Below, piece by piece: positions 46,569 to 59,380 of a stretch of DNA of 64,000 nucleotides (within the stretch, counting starts at the first letter, position 1; every line of letters starts with the position of its first letter). Origin of the DNA: Ephydatia muelleri (taxonomy: Eukaryota > Porifera > Demospongiae > Spongillida > Spongillidae). The notes under the pieces were generated by a model. The model was not told the DNA's origin. It saw only the letters and a program-made list of their open reading frames with translations, and ran no database searches. Both the position numbers and the translations under genes were made by a program. The stretch spans positions 4,699,823 through 4,763,822 of the forward strand of contig JABACO010000013.1 of the NCBI GenBank assembly GCA_013339895.1, read 5' to 3'.

Positions 46569-49500
46569 TTAAATTTTTTTTTTCTTCTTTTGTGGAGGGG
46601 GGACGGCAGCTAAAACTTGTGGGGAAACACTTATTAAATGTTCTTTGAGAATGCACTGCAAATGCTTTACTTTGTCAGTAACTGCTGTGTATGCCAAGCC
46701 AAGTCGTGTAAACTTGGCATGGATGGACTCAGCCCCCTGTTCGCCTAGGAGGCCAAATCCAACATGCGTAGAATTAGCCCATGTAGTAGCATGATCCTCC
46801 AGGATATGCATCTTAATGGGGACTGTTGCCTCTGGGAAGGACTTCCGGAAGTACGCCATGAACTGTTCAATGGCATGTTCTGTAGAAATCAATTATATGT
46901 ATGGTCTTGAGTTCAAATGAAATCATAAAAATGATACTCACCTAGAGCAAACGTTTGTGCCTCATCAATGAAATTTTGGTCATATATGTTGTGGCAGCTA
47001 GCAAACATGCAAAATGTATTGACCAGAATGTCGGTACGCTGTTGTAGCTCTGCAACGCAATGGGGCAATCTTTTTTGTGCAGTTTGAACCAGTGATTTGC
47101 ACAGTGTCTGGATGTTAGATAGCTGTAACGTGAAGAAGTCGCATGATTACTACTTGTAAAGTGAGGAAGTCGCATGATTACTACTTGTAAAGTTAAATTT
47201 TTAGTACCTTTAGAGTCTTGTGTACATGATTGCCCACAAAGGCACCTCCAAAATATTGCTGGCGATGTACTCCTATGGACTGCAGTGCAGAGTCCAGCTC
47301 CTTAACAAAGGGACCGTCTTTGATCGAAAATCCCTTCTTCACTGTGGCTGTGCAGTTGGCTACATCTGTTTCCTAGTGTGATTGGTGTGTCAATACACAT
47401 TTTATACTGCATGCATGGCTTACAAGTTGTTTGAGAGATTTCATCTTGTCTTCACATTGCTTGAAGAAATCCACAGTGACTGGATCATTCTCCCCAACAA
47501 CTAGTGATACATATGTTGCGATTTGCTGCGACAAATCGTATGACTTCTGGGCTTGCTCCAACTCTGCTTGTAGCATCCGAAGCCTTTGTAGCTCATGACT
47601 GTATTTGGAGAAGCTGGAGTGGGCATCCTCTCTTGAGTGCAGAGCCAGCTCAAGGTCAAGGGTATGACACTCGTCTTCAAGCAACCCATAAATCTTGGTA
47701 AAGATGCCCAAAGTAATGTGAAGACCAGGTGGGCATACCTAGCATGTGTGTGTGTGAGCATGTGCATGATCATACAAAACAGTTCTTGGCAAATTCATTT
47801 ATACTTACTTGTGAAATGGGGATGTTGAAAATAGGTTCTGAAATGCAGTTATAGAAGTGTTGTGCCTGTTTCTTGCCAACGCCTGAAGCAATGTAGTGCT
47901 GATGATCAGCACTGATAGTTTCAAATGTTCTGGGTGGAGCTGGTCCTCTGACTGAGAGAGGTGTTACTAAGTTCTGATGGTGGGCCAAGCAATACAAACA
48001 TGGGTAGCATCCTATAAGAAAGGTGCAATGTTTGTACACTTCGTTTAGTACCCATGCACTTAGTCACATACCACTTGCTCCTGACAGCCCGTACATTCTA
48101 GTAATGAACTCGTAGTCTCCACACATGAACAGCCTGAGTGTGTATTGCCTGTTGGTTTAATGTTCATTTTTTAAATCATTTGATATTAACTTTTACTACC
48201 TCCATTTCATTCCTTGCAGATGTGCAACTTGATCTTTATAACGATCAAGTGCTATGTGGAGGTTGGTAACAGTGTCGCCCGCTTCAAAGCAGCAAAACAC
48301 ACAGGTGTTGTGAACGGAGTTAGGCGCTGGAACATTTACAATCTGAAAGTTCATCTTGAACGAACCGCCTCCTTTGTCCCCTCCTATTTTTAGCCACACC
48401 TCACTGGCAGGGATGACCCCATTATGCCAGGTAAGCCGTCCTGTCCTGCATTGGGTTAAAAATTATTTTGCAAGGTTTATGCCTCGACCTCCTAATTAAC
48501 CTTTCATTCTCTTCCAAGAGGTCAACAACCTTCTGAACTAGATCTGGAATATAAACCAGAGGAGCTCCCCTAAGCTCTTCACCACCAGAAGGATGAGGAA
48601 ATGAAAAAAGAGCCATCTCTCCTTTCAAGTTGTCGCCCACAATTTGCCTGCAAATGTTGCGCATCCGCTGCTCCCCAGCTAGAGATACTCCTGACGCTTT
48701 CAGCCACCTGGACAAGTAATGCATATGTAGGTTATTTTTATAGTTTTTGTGTAATGCTTTACCGTCTAAGTTGTCTCAAACCGTTCCAGGGAATAGCCAT
48801 GCCGACTTTTATGGCCAATACTTGGACAGAGTCGATTGCAATGTTAGTGATGCCTGCCTTCTGCAATAGAGACATCCTCTCTTCGTCACTCAAAGTGAGT
48901 ACCTCCTCCTCCATCAGGGCAGATGGCTCTCCTCCACTGACGATGCTTCTGGCTGTCTGCATCTCTGCACGCCTCGTCTTCACAGTCTTGGAACAAGCAG
49001 CGGAGGTCAGGTGGCGGGCTTTGGTCACATGCATGAATGTCATTGGCTACAAGGTATGGTTTAGTGTGTCATAACAATGTAAGTGAGATTGAATACACTT
49101 AACTGTTCCTCCTGTAGGCAGTTGTATTATGCCTGCTTGATCGGGGCTGGTGGAGATGGCCCTCTTCAGCAGTGCGGCTGCCTCTCTCTCCTCACCAGCA
49201 GTGAGATATGGTGTGCACTCATGCCCATCATAACAGCCAGCCTTCATATCCCTGTGGCACCCCACACATTGTACCAGTACATCCTTCAACAAGAGCAATA
49301 CAGCATTTGGTGCTGGTCTTATCTCAGTGGGTACCAAGGAGCTATCCTCCGAGCAGCAAGGACACACTGGGGTTGATGCTGCTACTCGCTCCACAGCACA
49401 ACTGGTACAGGCCAGCTGACGACATGGCAGTTCAAGGGGCTGTTTGAGAATATTTGAACACACCATACACTTCAACTCCTTCAGGACAGTGGCACTGTTT

Positions 49501-50021
49501 TGGCTTGCCAGTGGTGGGTATGGCTCACTTGAGAAGATTGGAGGAGGGGCAATCTTCCAAAGATGGGCAATTAACATGTTCGGTGTGAGGCCAGGTTGAC
49601 GACCTCTGCCAACTGTATGCTTCCTAACATGACCTTTTGCATTGATGCTGAAATGCTCACACACCTGTGGTATGATTTATACTGATGATGTTGCATAGAA
49701 GCATATACCTGTAGTATATACTGTATGTACCTTACACCCTTCATTGGTATGTGCTTCCCATACAAATGGTGTCAGGGCACACCTGTGATGCACTCCTCCT
49801 ACCCTGGCACTGATAATCCTCTGCATTGTATGGTGACAGCAATGGCAGAAGTGTTCAGGGTACACTTGAGCATTATCAGTATTGGTGTTAATAGAAAAGG
49901 CAGTTTGCAAATCAGCTGCAAATGCTTTGCATTCGTGGATCTCCTTTTTATGCTTCCTCGTCATCAGCCTTTGTCCACATACTCTGCAGTGCAGCGGCAG
50001 TTGTTTGATGTGGAAGTCCAT
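46569..50021 (-). CDS. RAG1-like DDE transposase (RAG1-type zinc/RING region plus catalytic core), intact, 11 exons
   Basis: Exons: 50021-49731, 49664-49104, 49046-48763, 48707-48501, 48445-48200, 48148-48072, 48011-47809, 47738-47424, 47372-47208, 47122-46942, 46879-46569. All are bounded by GT-AG and their sum is 2,841 nt, exactly 947 codons with the stop. Exon 1 has 'CRVCG' and 'VYPEHFCHCC', like RAG1 'IHPTEFCHNC'. Exon 2 has a RING-like block ('CMVCSNIL' ... 'VCPCC', with Gln at the usual His) and a second finger. Core: Asp471 (KIGGDKGGG), Asp541 (CGDYEF), Cys560/563, His868/873 (HILEDH), Glu894 (GEQGAESIH). RAG1 has D708-C727 (19 apart; here 19), HxxxxH, and E962 20 past H942 (here 21). 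The protein should cut and join DNA at the element ends. Activity is not shown. Confidence 0.88.
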
Positions 50022-50475
50022 TCTTGTAACCTATGTTCATGTACACATGTTCACGCAATGACCACAACATGCATCGATTATTCATAAGATACACTAGGGT
50101 CTTTTCGGGTGACAGAAAATTCGGCGACAGAAGTGGTTCATCACTTCATTTTTTGGCATGCCTTTGACTTACGAAAAGACTAGTCTTACTTCCAACCGTT
50201 GTGCAGGAGGGCCACAATATCGGATCTTGTACACGCCCTTCCAAAATAAGTGCCGCGTGGCGATGTAAACACTGCTTGCGCATAAAATTCATGTGTGATT
50301 TTAAAAATGCGTGCTCATTATAAATAAAAGGGGTTGAAACGTTGTGTTGCATGCTACAGATAAGTATATATTTTTACTGCTGTTCTGAGGTGTTATGAGC
50401 TTTGAAACATAAGGTGTCTGTAATGAGGAGTTTCTTCACAATCATTTAGACAGGTACCGTAATGCTCTAATTATA

Positions 50476-50504
50476 AACCTAGTTTCCAACCGCAAACAAC
50501 CGTG
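50476..50504 (-). repeat. Right end of element B, '12-type' terminal signal
   Basis: Inward from 50504: CACGGTT, a 12-bp spacer, AAACTAGGT (complement of TTT 50483-50485). Confidence 0.8.
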
Positions 50505-50589
50505 AACTATTTGAACGTGTTAGCCTCACATTATAAATTAATTCATAGTCGTACTTTAACCATTGTATGAATTTCCTGCTGTGCAACTA

Positions 50590-51283
50590 TGGCCAACTCT
50601 TTGTTCTCAATAAATGATCTGCCTCAGATCCCCCGGCAACATCCTGCACCACCCTATGGGTTTGACGTTCCCTAAGCGTTCATTTGGAGAGAAAAAATCC
50701 TGTCTTGCGATCGTTTCAGGCTGCATGGTTTAACTATGATGAAGGTAAGGACTTATCATACTACCACATCTGCGTGAAGGGATTTAAAGAACGGAAGATG
50801 AAGTCCAGAAAGATTTTGAGTTTGTCTGCACATTTTATAAACATGACCTCCATCCAGCTATTACGCTATCAATTGTCTATTTTTTTGCACAGAATTTCTA
50901 AACTTCTATTCAACAGTTCCAATTCCGCCGATAATTTGGACATCATAAAGTATACTTGCACTTTAACAGCACCTCAATAACAACTTCTGTCTGAAGTTTG
51001 TACAGTAATGAAGCTAATTCTAATGATGACTGCTACAAACGCAACTTCCGAGCGTACCTTTAGCGCGCTCCGTAGAATTAAAAGCTATCTACGTAGCAAA
51101 ATGAGCCAGGTGAGATTAAATCACCTAATGGTGTTACACGTTCACAAAGCTCTCACTGACACCATCAAGCTGGAGAACATCGCAGATGAATTTGTTAGCA
51201 GTTCGCAGCATAGGACAAAGCATTTGGCAATCCTTGATAATGATACCCAAAGTCCCCTAATACTTAAAGAGCTTGAATCTTGA
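50590..51283 (+). pseudogene. hAT transposase, internally deleted (TTF zinc finger and dimerisation ends)
   Basis: The N-terminal part starts MANSLFSINDLPQIPRQH and continues, with a frameshift, into 'LRSFQAAWFNYDEGKD' and 'YHICVKGF', the TTF-type zinc-finger region of hAT transposases with one Cys replaced. The middle is missing. The C-terminal part (51008-51283) has 'TSERTFSALRRIKSYLRSKM', the dimerisation motif, then 'LNHLMVLHVHKAL'. It is related to but different from the 19240 remnant. Confidence 0.75.
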
Positions 51284-51509
51284 TCAGTTAATTTGCTTTA
51301 GCCACACCCATGTTCGCATTGTACGATTACATATGATTCTGTTTTTGCATCTTATAGTTTATAAACATGTATTTCATCAACATGCATGGGCCGGGCATGT
51401 GCTTCGAAAGAAAACTTCAACGCGTGCGCGCTTTGCATGGGGCAACGCCCACACAAAATTTAATAATTGGCCGCACCAACTTTGGACTGAGTGCGCCGGG
51501 CCTTGGAAG

Positions 51510-54500
51510 GGCTCTTAGACATCCACCCCACCCCCCATGCTTACACATGAATACATACATTGAGTACTGCAGAATGGATCAACCACATTAACTTTATTTT
51601 AAAAGTCAGCTACAAGTCTTTCATATCGACTTCTGTCCCTGAAGCGCAGTCAGCTTATTCTTCATGTGCCATAAGCAGGAGAAGAATCTTGTCATTTATA
51701 ATTAGGCATGCATGCCACATGGATATGGTCAAATAATACCATCAATACATGAATTATTTCTTATGTCAACATTAGGAAATGTACAAACTTACATAGAGTG
51801 TGCATTGGTTGAGGGGTGGTATGGATTGTCTGCTTGGGAACTGCAATCAAAACCCATCCTATTCAGAGCAGATACTTTGTACATGCACTATAGGGATTAC
51901 CTATCTGGGCAACTGGCTTGCTAAAGAATTGTGTTGCCTGCAACAGAAAATAAACAGCCAGTAGGATGTGTTACACGCAAACTGTTGCCTAGAATATGGA
52001 CGCATTAGGCAACACCCCTTTGAATGTACACACAGTGCCTGTGCATGTACAATTCTTTATTAGTAAAATCAAAAGTGATATCACTAGGATAGTCAGGAAA
52101 CCCAACAAGGAAATCAGATTAAGACCATATGCTTCCTGATTCCAGGCATGCAACAGGGACCTGCCACAGAAGTGACCTACAGTCATTCTGTGGAAGGTAA
52201 AGGATTTCTTACAGTGCACATGTATGTGCATGCTCATGAATGGGTCCTTTACAACCATCAAGACTTGGCAACTTTCCGCTGCCTTCCACTAACCAGCCAT
52301 CTCACTTCCCCCTCCCCCCCCCCCCCCCCCCCTTTCCAACCCTCACCACCCTTCCCAAACTGATAACGTTAATGTTGTGGATTGGCATAAGTAACAATGG
52401 CAGATGTTGTTTCTGTACTTGGAATCTGTGTTAACTCTTTGGACACCATGCTAGCTCATATATGCATTCATGCATACACACACAACCGTAACGAATTCTA
52501 CATGACAATGTAAGTAAGAAATGTATGGATCACAACTTCATGATGCATGCATGTTTGCTGCACTTGTGACCTTATAAGTACTCAACATGTTTGGTTACTA
52601 TACTACTGTAGTAATTATGATTATTTTGAAGAGCACTTTGTTCAGATCAGTAACTCCACTAATGTTATTTACTCCCAGAACAGGAGTGTGTATCCCACAT
52701 TAGTGTAGTACAACATGTTTAAGATGCCAGTTCACTCCATCTCCATCTGCCTTTCTCCACTTCATAATAAGTATGGTTTGTTACAGCTGTATGTGAGAGG
52801 TAATGATGGACACACGAGATGTGTGTACACCCCAGTGCCCCACCTGGGTTTGATTTCAGCATCTACATTGCTAGTTTACATGCATGTCACTGAATTGCAT
52901 GCATGCAAACGTACAACATGGTATTGAAAGCGATTCTTTGTAATAAACACAACACTGACATGCATCACACAGATGATTATACGTGTTGTGTGAGAATGTA
53001 TGTATATATGCACTTGGCATTCAAAGAGTTAAGCACACAACAGGACATAAACCTTCAACAGCATTTGTTGCACACAATATGAATATGTTGCCTACATGTA
53101 GTGTATGGGCACCTTAAAGAAAGTACACTGAATGTCTTGTTAAGTGCACTGATGAAGTCCAACAGGTAGTTGCCATGAGATTTATAAAGTGTGGCTAATT
53201 GCCATGAATTATGTCATTGTGATCTTCATAAATAAATGTGGACTACAATAATCGGCAAAGCAACCATCTCTAGACCCTCTTGAATTAAATTGAAATTGTA
53301 GTAAAATATTCAAGATCAATAAGGGGTTATAAGTATGCTTTTAAAAGGGATTTTTAACATAAAAAGGGACCTAGCACATTTTTGTTTTGATATCTTGGAC
53401 GTCTGAAATGTCCTCTACCCAGTGATTCTTACGCACTGAGAAATTCTTACGCACTGAGAATAGGAGTATTTATCTTGGAGTTGAATTTTTCATTAGCCAT
53501 ACATTTAAATGTAATTGTAACATTTCTATATGCATGCATTAGAAAGTTTATCTTCTATGTGCTAAGTCCCTTATCCCACATGTTAGTCCTTTTGAATAAT
53601 TATTGGTTGACCTCTAGCATGACTTATTTGAGCCCATATTTTAAATGTAGCATTTCTAAATTCCAACACACCAATGAAAAATAACCCTACAATAGGCATA
53701 ACCAAAGAGAGTTGCAGTGTGAGGTCTGGGTAGATTATTAGGTAGTGAACGGCATCCGCCATAGCATAAGTTGTGTTATTATTTAACTCTTTGAACACAA
53801 AGTGCGTGTATACATACATTCTCGCAAAATGAGAATTATCTGCCTCACCATTCATGTGCGTTATGTTGCGTTGATCAAAATCATTTTGAAAACCATTGCA
53901 GATGCATACAAGTGCAATACTGACATGCATGCAACCACATAGTCTCGAAATGTTGAACATATATGTGGTCCTGCAGGGTGTAAGCACATGTATATTTTGT
54001 GTGTCCATTAGAACTCGCTGGCACCTTAGTTGCAACAACCCAAAATACGAACTGGCAAAAGGGGGGAGTGAACAGGCAGGATATACTACACTGATCTGGG
54101 CTACACATTCTTGTTCTTGGAGTACTGAAGTGTGCATTAGTTTAAGTGAAGTGAGCTCATCTGAATAATGGGTTCTTTAGCCAGTGTGAGAAGGACATTG
54201 TACATGTATTTATAAGGTTTGAAGTGCAGCAAGCATGTAGAGTTGTGACTGATCAACACATTTTTACATGCAAGATCTAAATCATGCATAATAGTTGTAA
54301 CGTCCAAAGAGGTAATGGAAACATAGTTGCATTAACTATACTTACTGTTACCTAAGACAACCAGAAGGATGGTTTTTATCTATTTATGAAATATTGAAAT
54401 GTCATTATTAAGGCTCTGTATTAAAGTGCAGTTGCCAACCCCTCTCTACTGCTGACCACACCCTAGGCTATGGATTGTTAGTGTGTATTGCATTGGTGTG

Positions 54501-57500
54501 CACTAAATATCAACTGATGAGAAGACACTAAACCACCAACACCCCTCTTTCCCACAAAATATATTGTAGTAGTGTGCATTAACAGGAATTCTCCATTACA
54601 ACCTGTTAAATTATATGTACATCTCTCAACTAATTATTGAAGGCAGTAATACCATCCTTACACCTATTTCAACGCTACAAAATGTCCCTTGAAAGCATTC
54701 TTCTAGGATAGCGGGGGTAGAGATTTTATTTGCTAGACTTTTGCAGCATCTAGAACATTGCAGGATTCATAAATACAAATTTAGTTAAAAGCCAAACTGC
54801 TTGTTAATGCTTACGTAAGCAACAATAGCTGATGTTGCAATATTTCACAGAGGAAGTGTAATGTAATTCCTACTAAAGAAACCAAGTAATCATTAGTGTG
54901 GTACGACAAATATTGTTAGTGAAACAATTCTCATGACATTAGCTAGTTAGGGAGTGGTCAAATGGCTGGTCCAGGCCCAATCCTACCATGATGTAATGTA
55001 TTTGTTACATTATATCATGGCCCGTGAGATTTTGAGAGGCCCCTGTAAGTCTGGGGCCCTGGGACTTAACCAGGCACTGCATGGAGTGTGCTTACCAGGG
55101 CCATACCAATTCACATCATTACCTCAGTGGTGCAAGCCTCTTCATGATTATGTGCCTCTCAAGGAGGCAACACACAAATAAGCTTTAATAAACCTTGACC
55201 AGGAGCAGTGTACTTGCAAGGTGCTATCTGTTAGGCCAGGGCAATGGGTACACATTCAGAGTATGTGGGGCAAAGTTGTCTAGCTTTGAGGCTGCTAGCA
55301 TGTAATAGCAGGTAACACAGCACATACATGCAGTGTTAAGATTAGCAGGTACACAGGATCTAACACAGGATGCAATAACATTTGAGGTGTAACCATTGAT
55401 GCCATCTAACAAATGAATTTGGTATAAAAACTGCTTTCCCACCACTGTAGTTTTAAGACAGATGAGATTAGCTAATCTGTCTGGTGGGAGATCCACAGTG
55501 GCCCTCCTGTTGGCATGATGCTAATACAAACTTGTAGGACTCCAAGCTTACATGTAGTTACAAGCCAAACAGCTTTTTAATAAGCAACAGGATGGTTGAT
55601 ATTGCAACAAAACAAGCAACTATTAGTGTGGTACGACAAAACCCGTAAAACCCGTTAATGAACTGTATAAGCCAGGGGCCCTGGATTGTGCTTACCAGGG
55701 CCATGTGCAAGTCTCTTCATAATTTGGAACCTACAGGAATGTAGCAATATCTACCCCTTCAAATGAGAGAAAAAACCCACCCAAGTTGCTAGCCACAATG
55801 AACACATTAACGTATTAGGTTTAAGGCATATTTTTCGTTTGTGTGCTCACCCCTTGATGTGCCTCTCAAGGGATCAGCACACAAACAAAAAATAAGCCTA
55901 AACACCTTGACCAGGAGCAGTGTAATCACAAGACGTATGGGAAGGCAAGGTGCTATCTGTTAGGCCAGGGCAATGGGCACACATTAATTGGGCCACACAT
56001 TGGTATGCAAGGCAAGGCTGTCTACCGCTGATCCCTGTGTACAGTGTGAAAGCAGCAAGGGGTGTAGACCTAAATGAAAATTGAGGTACTCAATGCAAGT
56101 TTCCCTCACCAGAATTCATTAACAAATGACACATGGAATTCCAACCCACTGATTTTAAGATGGTACTACTCTGGAAGGCTTTGTTAGGCACTCAAAATAT
56201 AGGAAAAGTGTCTCAATAAAAACGTAAGATGTTCATAAAAGCAGCAAGGCAATAAACCTTGCTAAAACTAGTTAGGGAGAACAACATTGGCCCCAGCCAG
56301 GGTTCCAGTATTTGCCCTACATGTACTTACATAGAGCGTGCATTGGTTGAGGGGTGGTATGGATTGTCTGCTTAGGTACTGCAATCACAACCCATCCTAT
56401 TCAGAGCAGATACTTTGTACATGCACTAGGAATTAACTCTCTGGGCAGCTGGCTTGCTAAAGAATTGTGTTGCCTGCAACAGGAAACAAGCAGCCAGTAG
56501 CACATGTTGCATGAAAAATGTTGCCTAGAATATGGGTACCTTTATAAAGAATTGTATATGCACATACACTGTATACATTCAAAGGGGTGTTGCCTAGTAA
56601 AATCAATGGTGATATCAATAGGGCTGTCAGGAAACCCAACAAGATTAAGACCATATGCTTCCTGATTCCCAGGCATGCAACAGGGACCGGCCACAGAAGT
56701 GATTTCCAACACCTACAGCCATTCTGTGGAAGGTAAAAGATTTCTAACTGTGCACATGTATGTGCATGTTCATAAATGGGTGCTCTACAACCATCAAGAC
56801 TTTGCATCTTTCAGCTGCCTTCCACTAACCAGCTTTCTCACCTCACCCCACACCTTTCCAACCTCACCACCCTTCCCAAACTGATAATGTTAATGTTGTG
56901 GATTGGCATGAGTAACAATGGCAGATGTTGTTTCTGTCCTTGGAATCTGTGTTAAGCACACCACAGGAATTAAGCCCTCAGAAGCACCTACATGCAGTGT
57001 ATAAAATAATGTACACTGGATGTCTTGCCAAGTGCACTGATGAAGTCCAACAGGTGTACAGAGTAGTTGCCATGTGATTTAATAAAGTGTTGCTAATTGC
57101 CATGAATTATGTCATTGTGATCTTCATAAACATCTCCTCCCACACTCACCTTGTGTTCCATTCATTTGAGGAAGAGATTAAGCCCTCCTTATACAAGCCC
57201 TGACTTTTGCTAGGCAAAGGAAAGACAAAAGGCTGAAAACAAGTGCCATGAATTTCAGAAAGATGACGGTGTCCTTAATACAGCTCCACCAATGCCATAG
57301 AAAAGAGTGCTCACATTATGGGCATTGCATACCAAACCAAGTGGCCTGCCCTGCTACATGGCTGATTTTTTAGGTGAGAGCTATCTGTACAGTTAATGCT
57401 GGGTGTTTCTGAATGAGTGCAATGCTATATAGCATTGGAATTAAATTAATAATAATTGTTAAATAGTATGCATATACATGTAAGATATAAAAACAAACTC

Positions 57501-57850
57501 ATATTGACAAAACAAATGCATAAAAACAGAAAAAAACTTTAGTCTGATGATGGTATTTTACCCTCAACAGTCACAAGGTAAGGTCATGTTCGTAAATAGG
57601 GTGGTGATGCGATGACCTGCTTCCATGAATGCACAGGACAGCAGCACGAAGGGAAGCATAAGAGAGTCGAGTGCGTAGCCAGCTAACTACAAGGGAATAA
57701 AGGTTTGTCCTGCTTGATGGAAATCATGTCTGCCAAACGCTGTAAAATGTTGAACACTCACGAGCCATTCACTTCATGTACCAAAAATCTATATTTTAGT
57801 AGAGTTTTAACCATTAGGTTTTGCACTCAATACACACGAAAGACACATGT
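51510..57850. other. Right arm, inner and middle part, no gene
   Basis: Mirror of the left arm at about 34790-41135. It contains a poly-C run (about 52314-52333) not matched in the left arm ('ggggtggggtgg' there) and the same dispersed repeats. No coding evidence. Confidence 0.5.
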
Positions 57851-57852
<2 letters not shown>

Positions 57853-57908
<56 letters not shown>

Positions 57909-57913
57909 TACAA

Positions 57914-57964
<51 letters not shown>

Positions 57965-57970
57965 CACACA
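57853..57970 (+). repeat. CA microsatellite, right arm (expanded)
   Basis: About 118 bp of (CA)n with regular 'aaacac' breaks; the left-arm partner (34722-34785) is about 64 bp. Confidence 0.9.
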
Positions 57971-58604
57971 TACACAAGCCCACAACTATACACTGATATA
58001 AAAACAAAAAAATCTGGTCCATCTTGAGGACCCAGTGGGACAGTACGGCCCTGGCATTATGTGTATGCTAACCATTCCTAATACCTTGAAGCTAATGCAC
58101 AGCACGGGTAGATGGTATTTCCAATATGCCACAGTGCCTTTTTTTTTGGAAGCTACACATTCCATGACAACATGAACTATGTAATTAAAGAAACATGTAC
58201 TAGATGCCTAGAGACCCAATTGCCACTTTCAACTAGGGTATGTTAGGACAGCACTAACTCTGAAACGTACCAAATTGATTTCTCGCCTTTTTCTCTTTTT
58301 TTTTTTCCCCAACTAATGATACATCTATAAAGTGAAAGGAAATACATACTTGTATAAATGAATGAATAAACAAAGGTACCATAAATACACAGATGAATTA
58401 TAAGATTATGAGATGTGTGGTGGTATCTCAACAGGCACTTGACAAACAAAATGAACAAAAGAAAGCGCTCACTGTTCCAGGAGTTTGTCTCTTCTGGATC
58501 TAAAGATGGAATGTGAGGCCGAAATCGTTGCTATTTGCTAATGGATATATTATTGGAGGGTGCACGAGGCAGTACGAAACATGTACAGATGAAACCGGTG
58601 ACCC

Positions 58605-58868
58605 AAGGGGTTACTATGATTGTGTTCATGGTGAATTGTACAACATTCGTACAGCTAGCTAGACACCTTGGAACATATCAACAAACTTACGAGCCTGAAT
58701 AGCGTTATGACGTACCTACATGTATGCAATTAATTAACCGATCGAATATGGTTCAATCGGTTAATTAATTTCATAGGTCATAGCGCTATTCAGGCTCGTA
58801 AGTTTGATTCCAAGGTGTCTAGCTACATGCTGTACAATTCACCATGAACACGATTATAGTAACCCCTT
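58605..58868. repeat. 264-bp fold-back element (right arm)
   Basis: Mirror of 33833-34096, still an inverted repeat by itself. Confidence 0.88.
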
Positions 58869-58964
58869 ATACTACAATATCCTTGGTAGTAGGCTTGATT
58901 GTTAGGGGTATTTTGGTACACACAAACGCATTTGCAGCAAATAAGGCTAAGAGGAAGAGTATAC

Positions 58965-59032
58965 CTCAATGTGTGTGATTGTGTGTGTGATTGTGTGTGA
59001 TTGTGTGTAATTATGTGTGTGTGTGATCACAT
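58965..59032 (+). repeat. GT-rich repeat (right arm)
   Basis: (GT)n with 'gtgtgtgatt' units; mirror of 33668-33735. Confidence 0.8.
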
Positions 59033-59312
59033 GTGTCTTTGATGTGTGTTGAGTGCAAGACTAAATGGTTAGAACTCTGCTAAAATATAGATTTTTGGTA
59101 CGTGAAATGTACTTATAATGATGGTGAAAACAATTAAAATACCACAACAAACATCAAACAAGTAAAATCAAGAGAGCTGCAGTTTTTTTTGAAAAGAGCT
59201 AATAAAGAAATTTCCTGTTGTGTGCTTAACACAGATTCCAAGTACAGAAACAACATCTGCCATTGTTACTTATGCCAATCCACAACATTAACGTTATCAG
59301 ATTGGGAGGATT

Positions 59313-59380
59313 GGAAAGGGGTGGGGTGGAGTGAGAAGGCTGGTTATAACCAGCCTTCTCACTCCACCCCACCCCTTTCC
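59313..59380. repeat. 68-bp perfect palindrome (right arm)
   Basis: Same palindrome as 32386-32453. Here only one half of the surrounding fold-back remains. Confidence 0.9.

Larger units (their letters stand above)
45906..50504 (-). mobile_element. RAG1-like DNA transposon, copy B (apparently complete)
   Basis: From CACGGCTGTCTAC at 45906 to GTTTGCGGTTG.. inverse ending CCGTG at 50504 (4,599 bp). A perfect 4-bp target duplication AACT lies at 45902-45905 and 50505-50508. It carries one 11-exon transposase gene with no break found and a short downstream ORF. Resembles what I recall as N-RAG-TP elements described in Aplysia, which encode a RAG1-N-terminal-like protein. Nested in the hAT element. 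Confidence 0.9.
45794..51502. mobile_element. hAT-type element in the right arm, split by element B
   Basis: Ends CAGGCCCGGCGCA (45794) and its inverse TGCGCCGGGCC (51502). The flanking duplication is TTGGAAG (45787-45793, 51503-51509), with the empty site 'ctggattggaagggc' inverted in the left arm near 41120. Without element B about 1.1 kb remains, holding a shortened hAT transposase. 'GCACCAACTTT' also occurs as a direct repeat near both ends. Confidence 0.85.

Noticed and set aside
57705..58027. His/Thr-rich ORFs near 57.8 kb
   Set aside because: They arise from the CA microsatellite.
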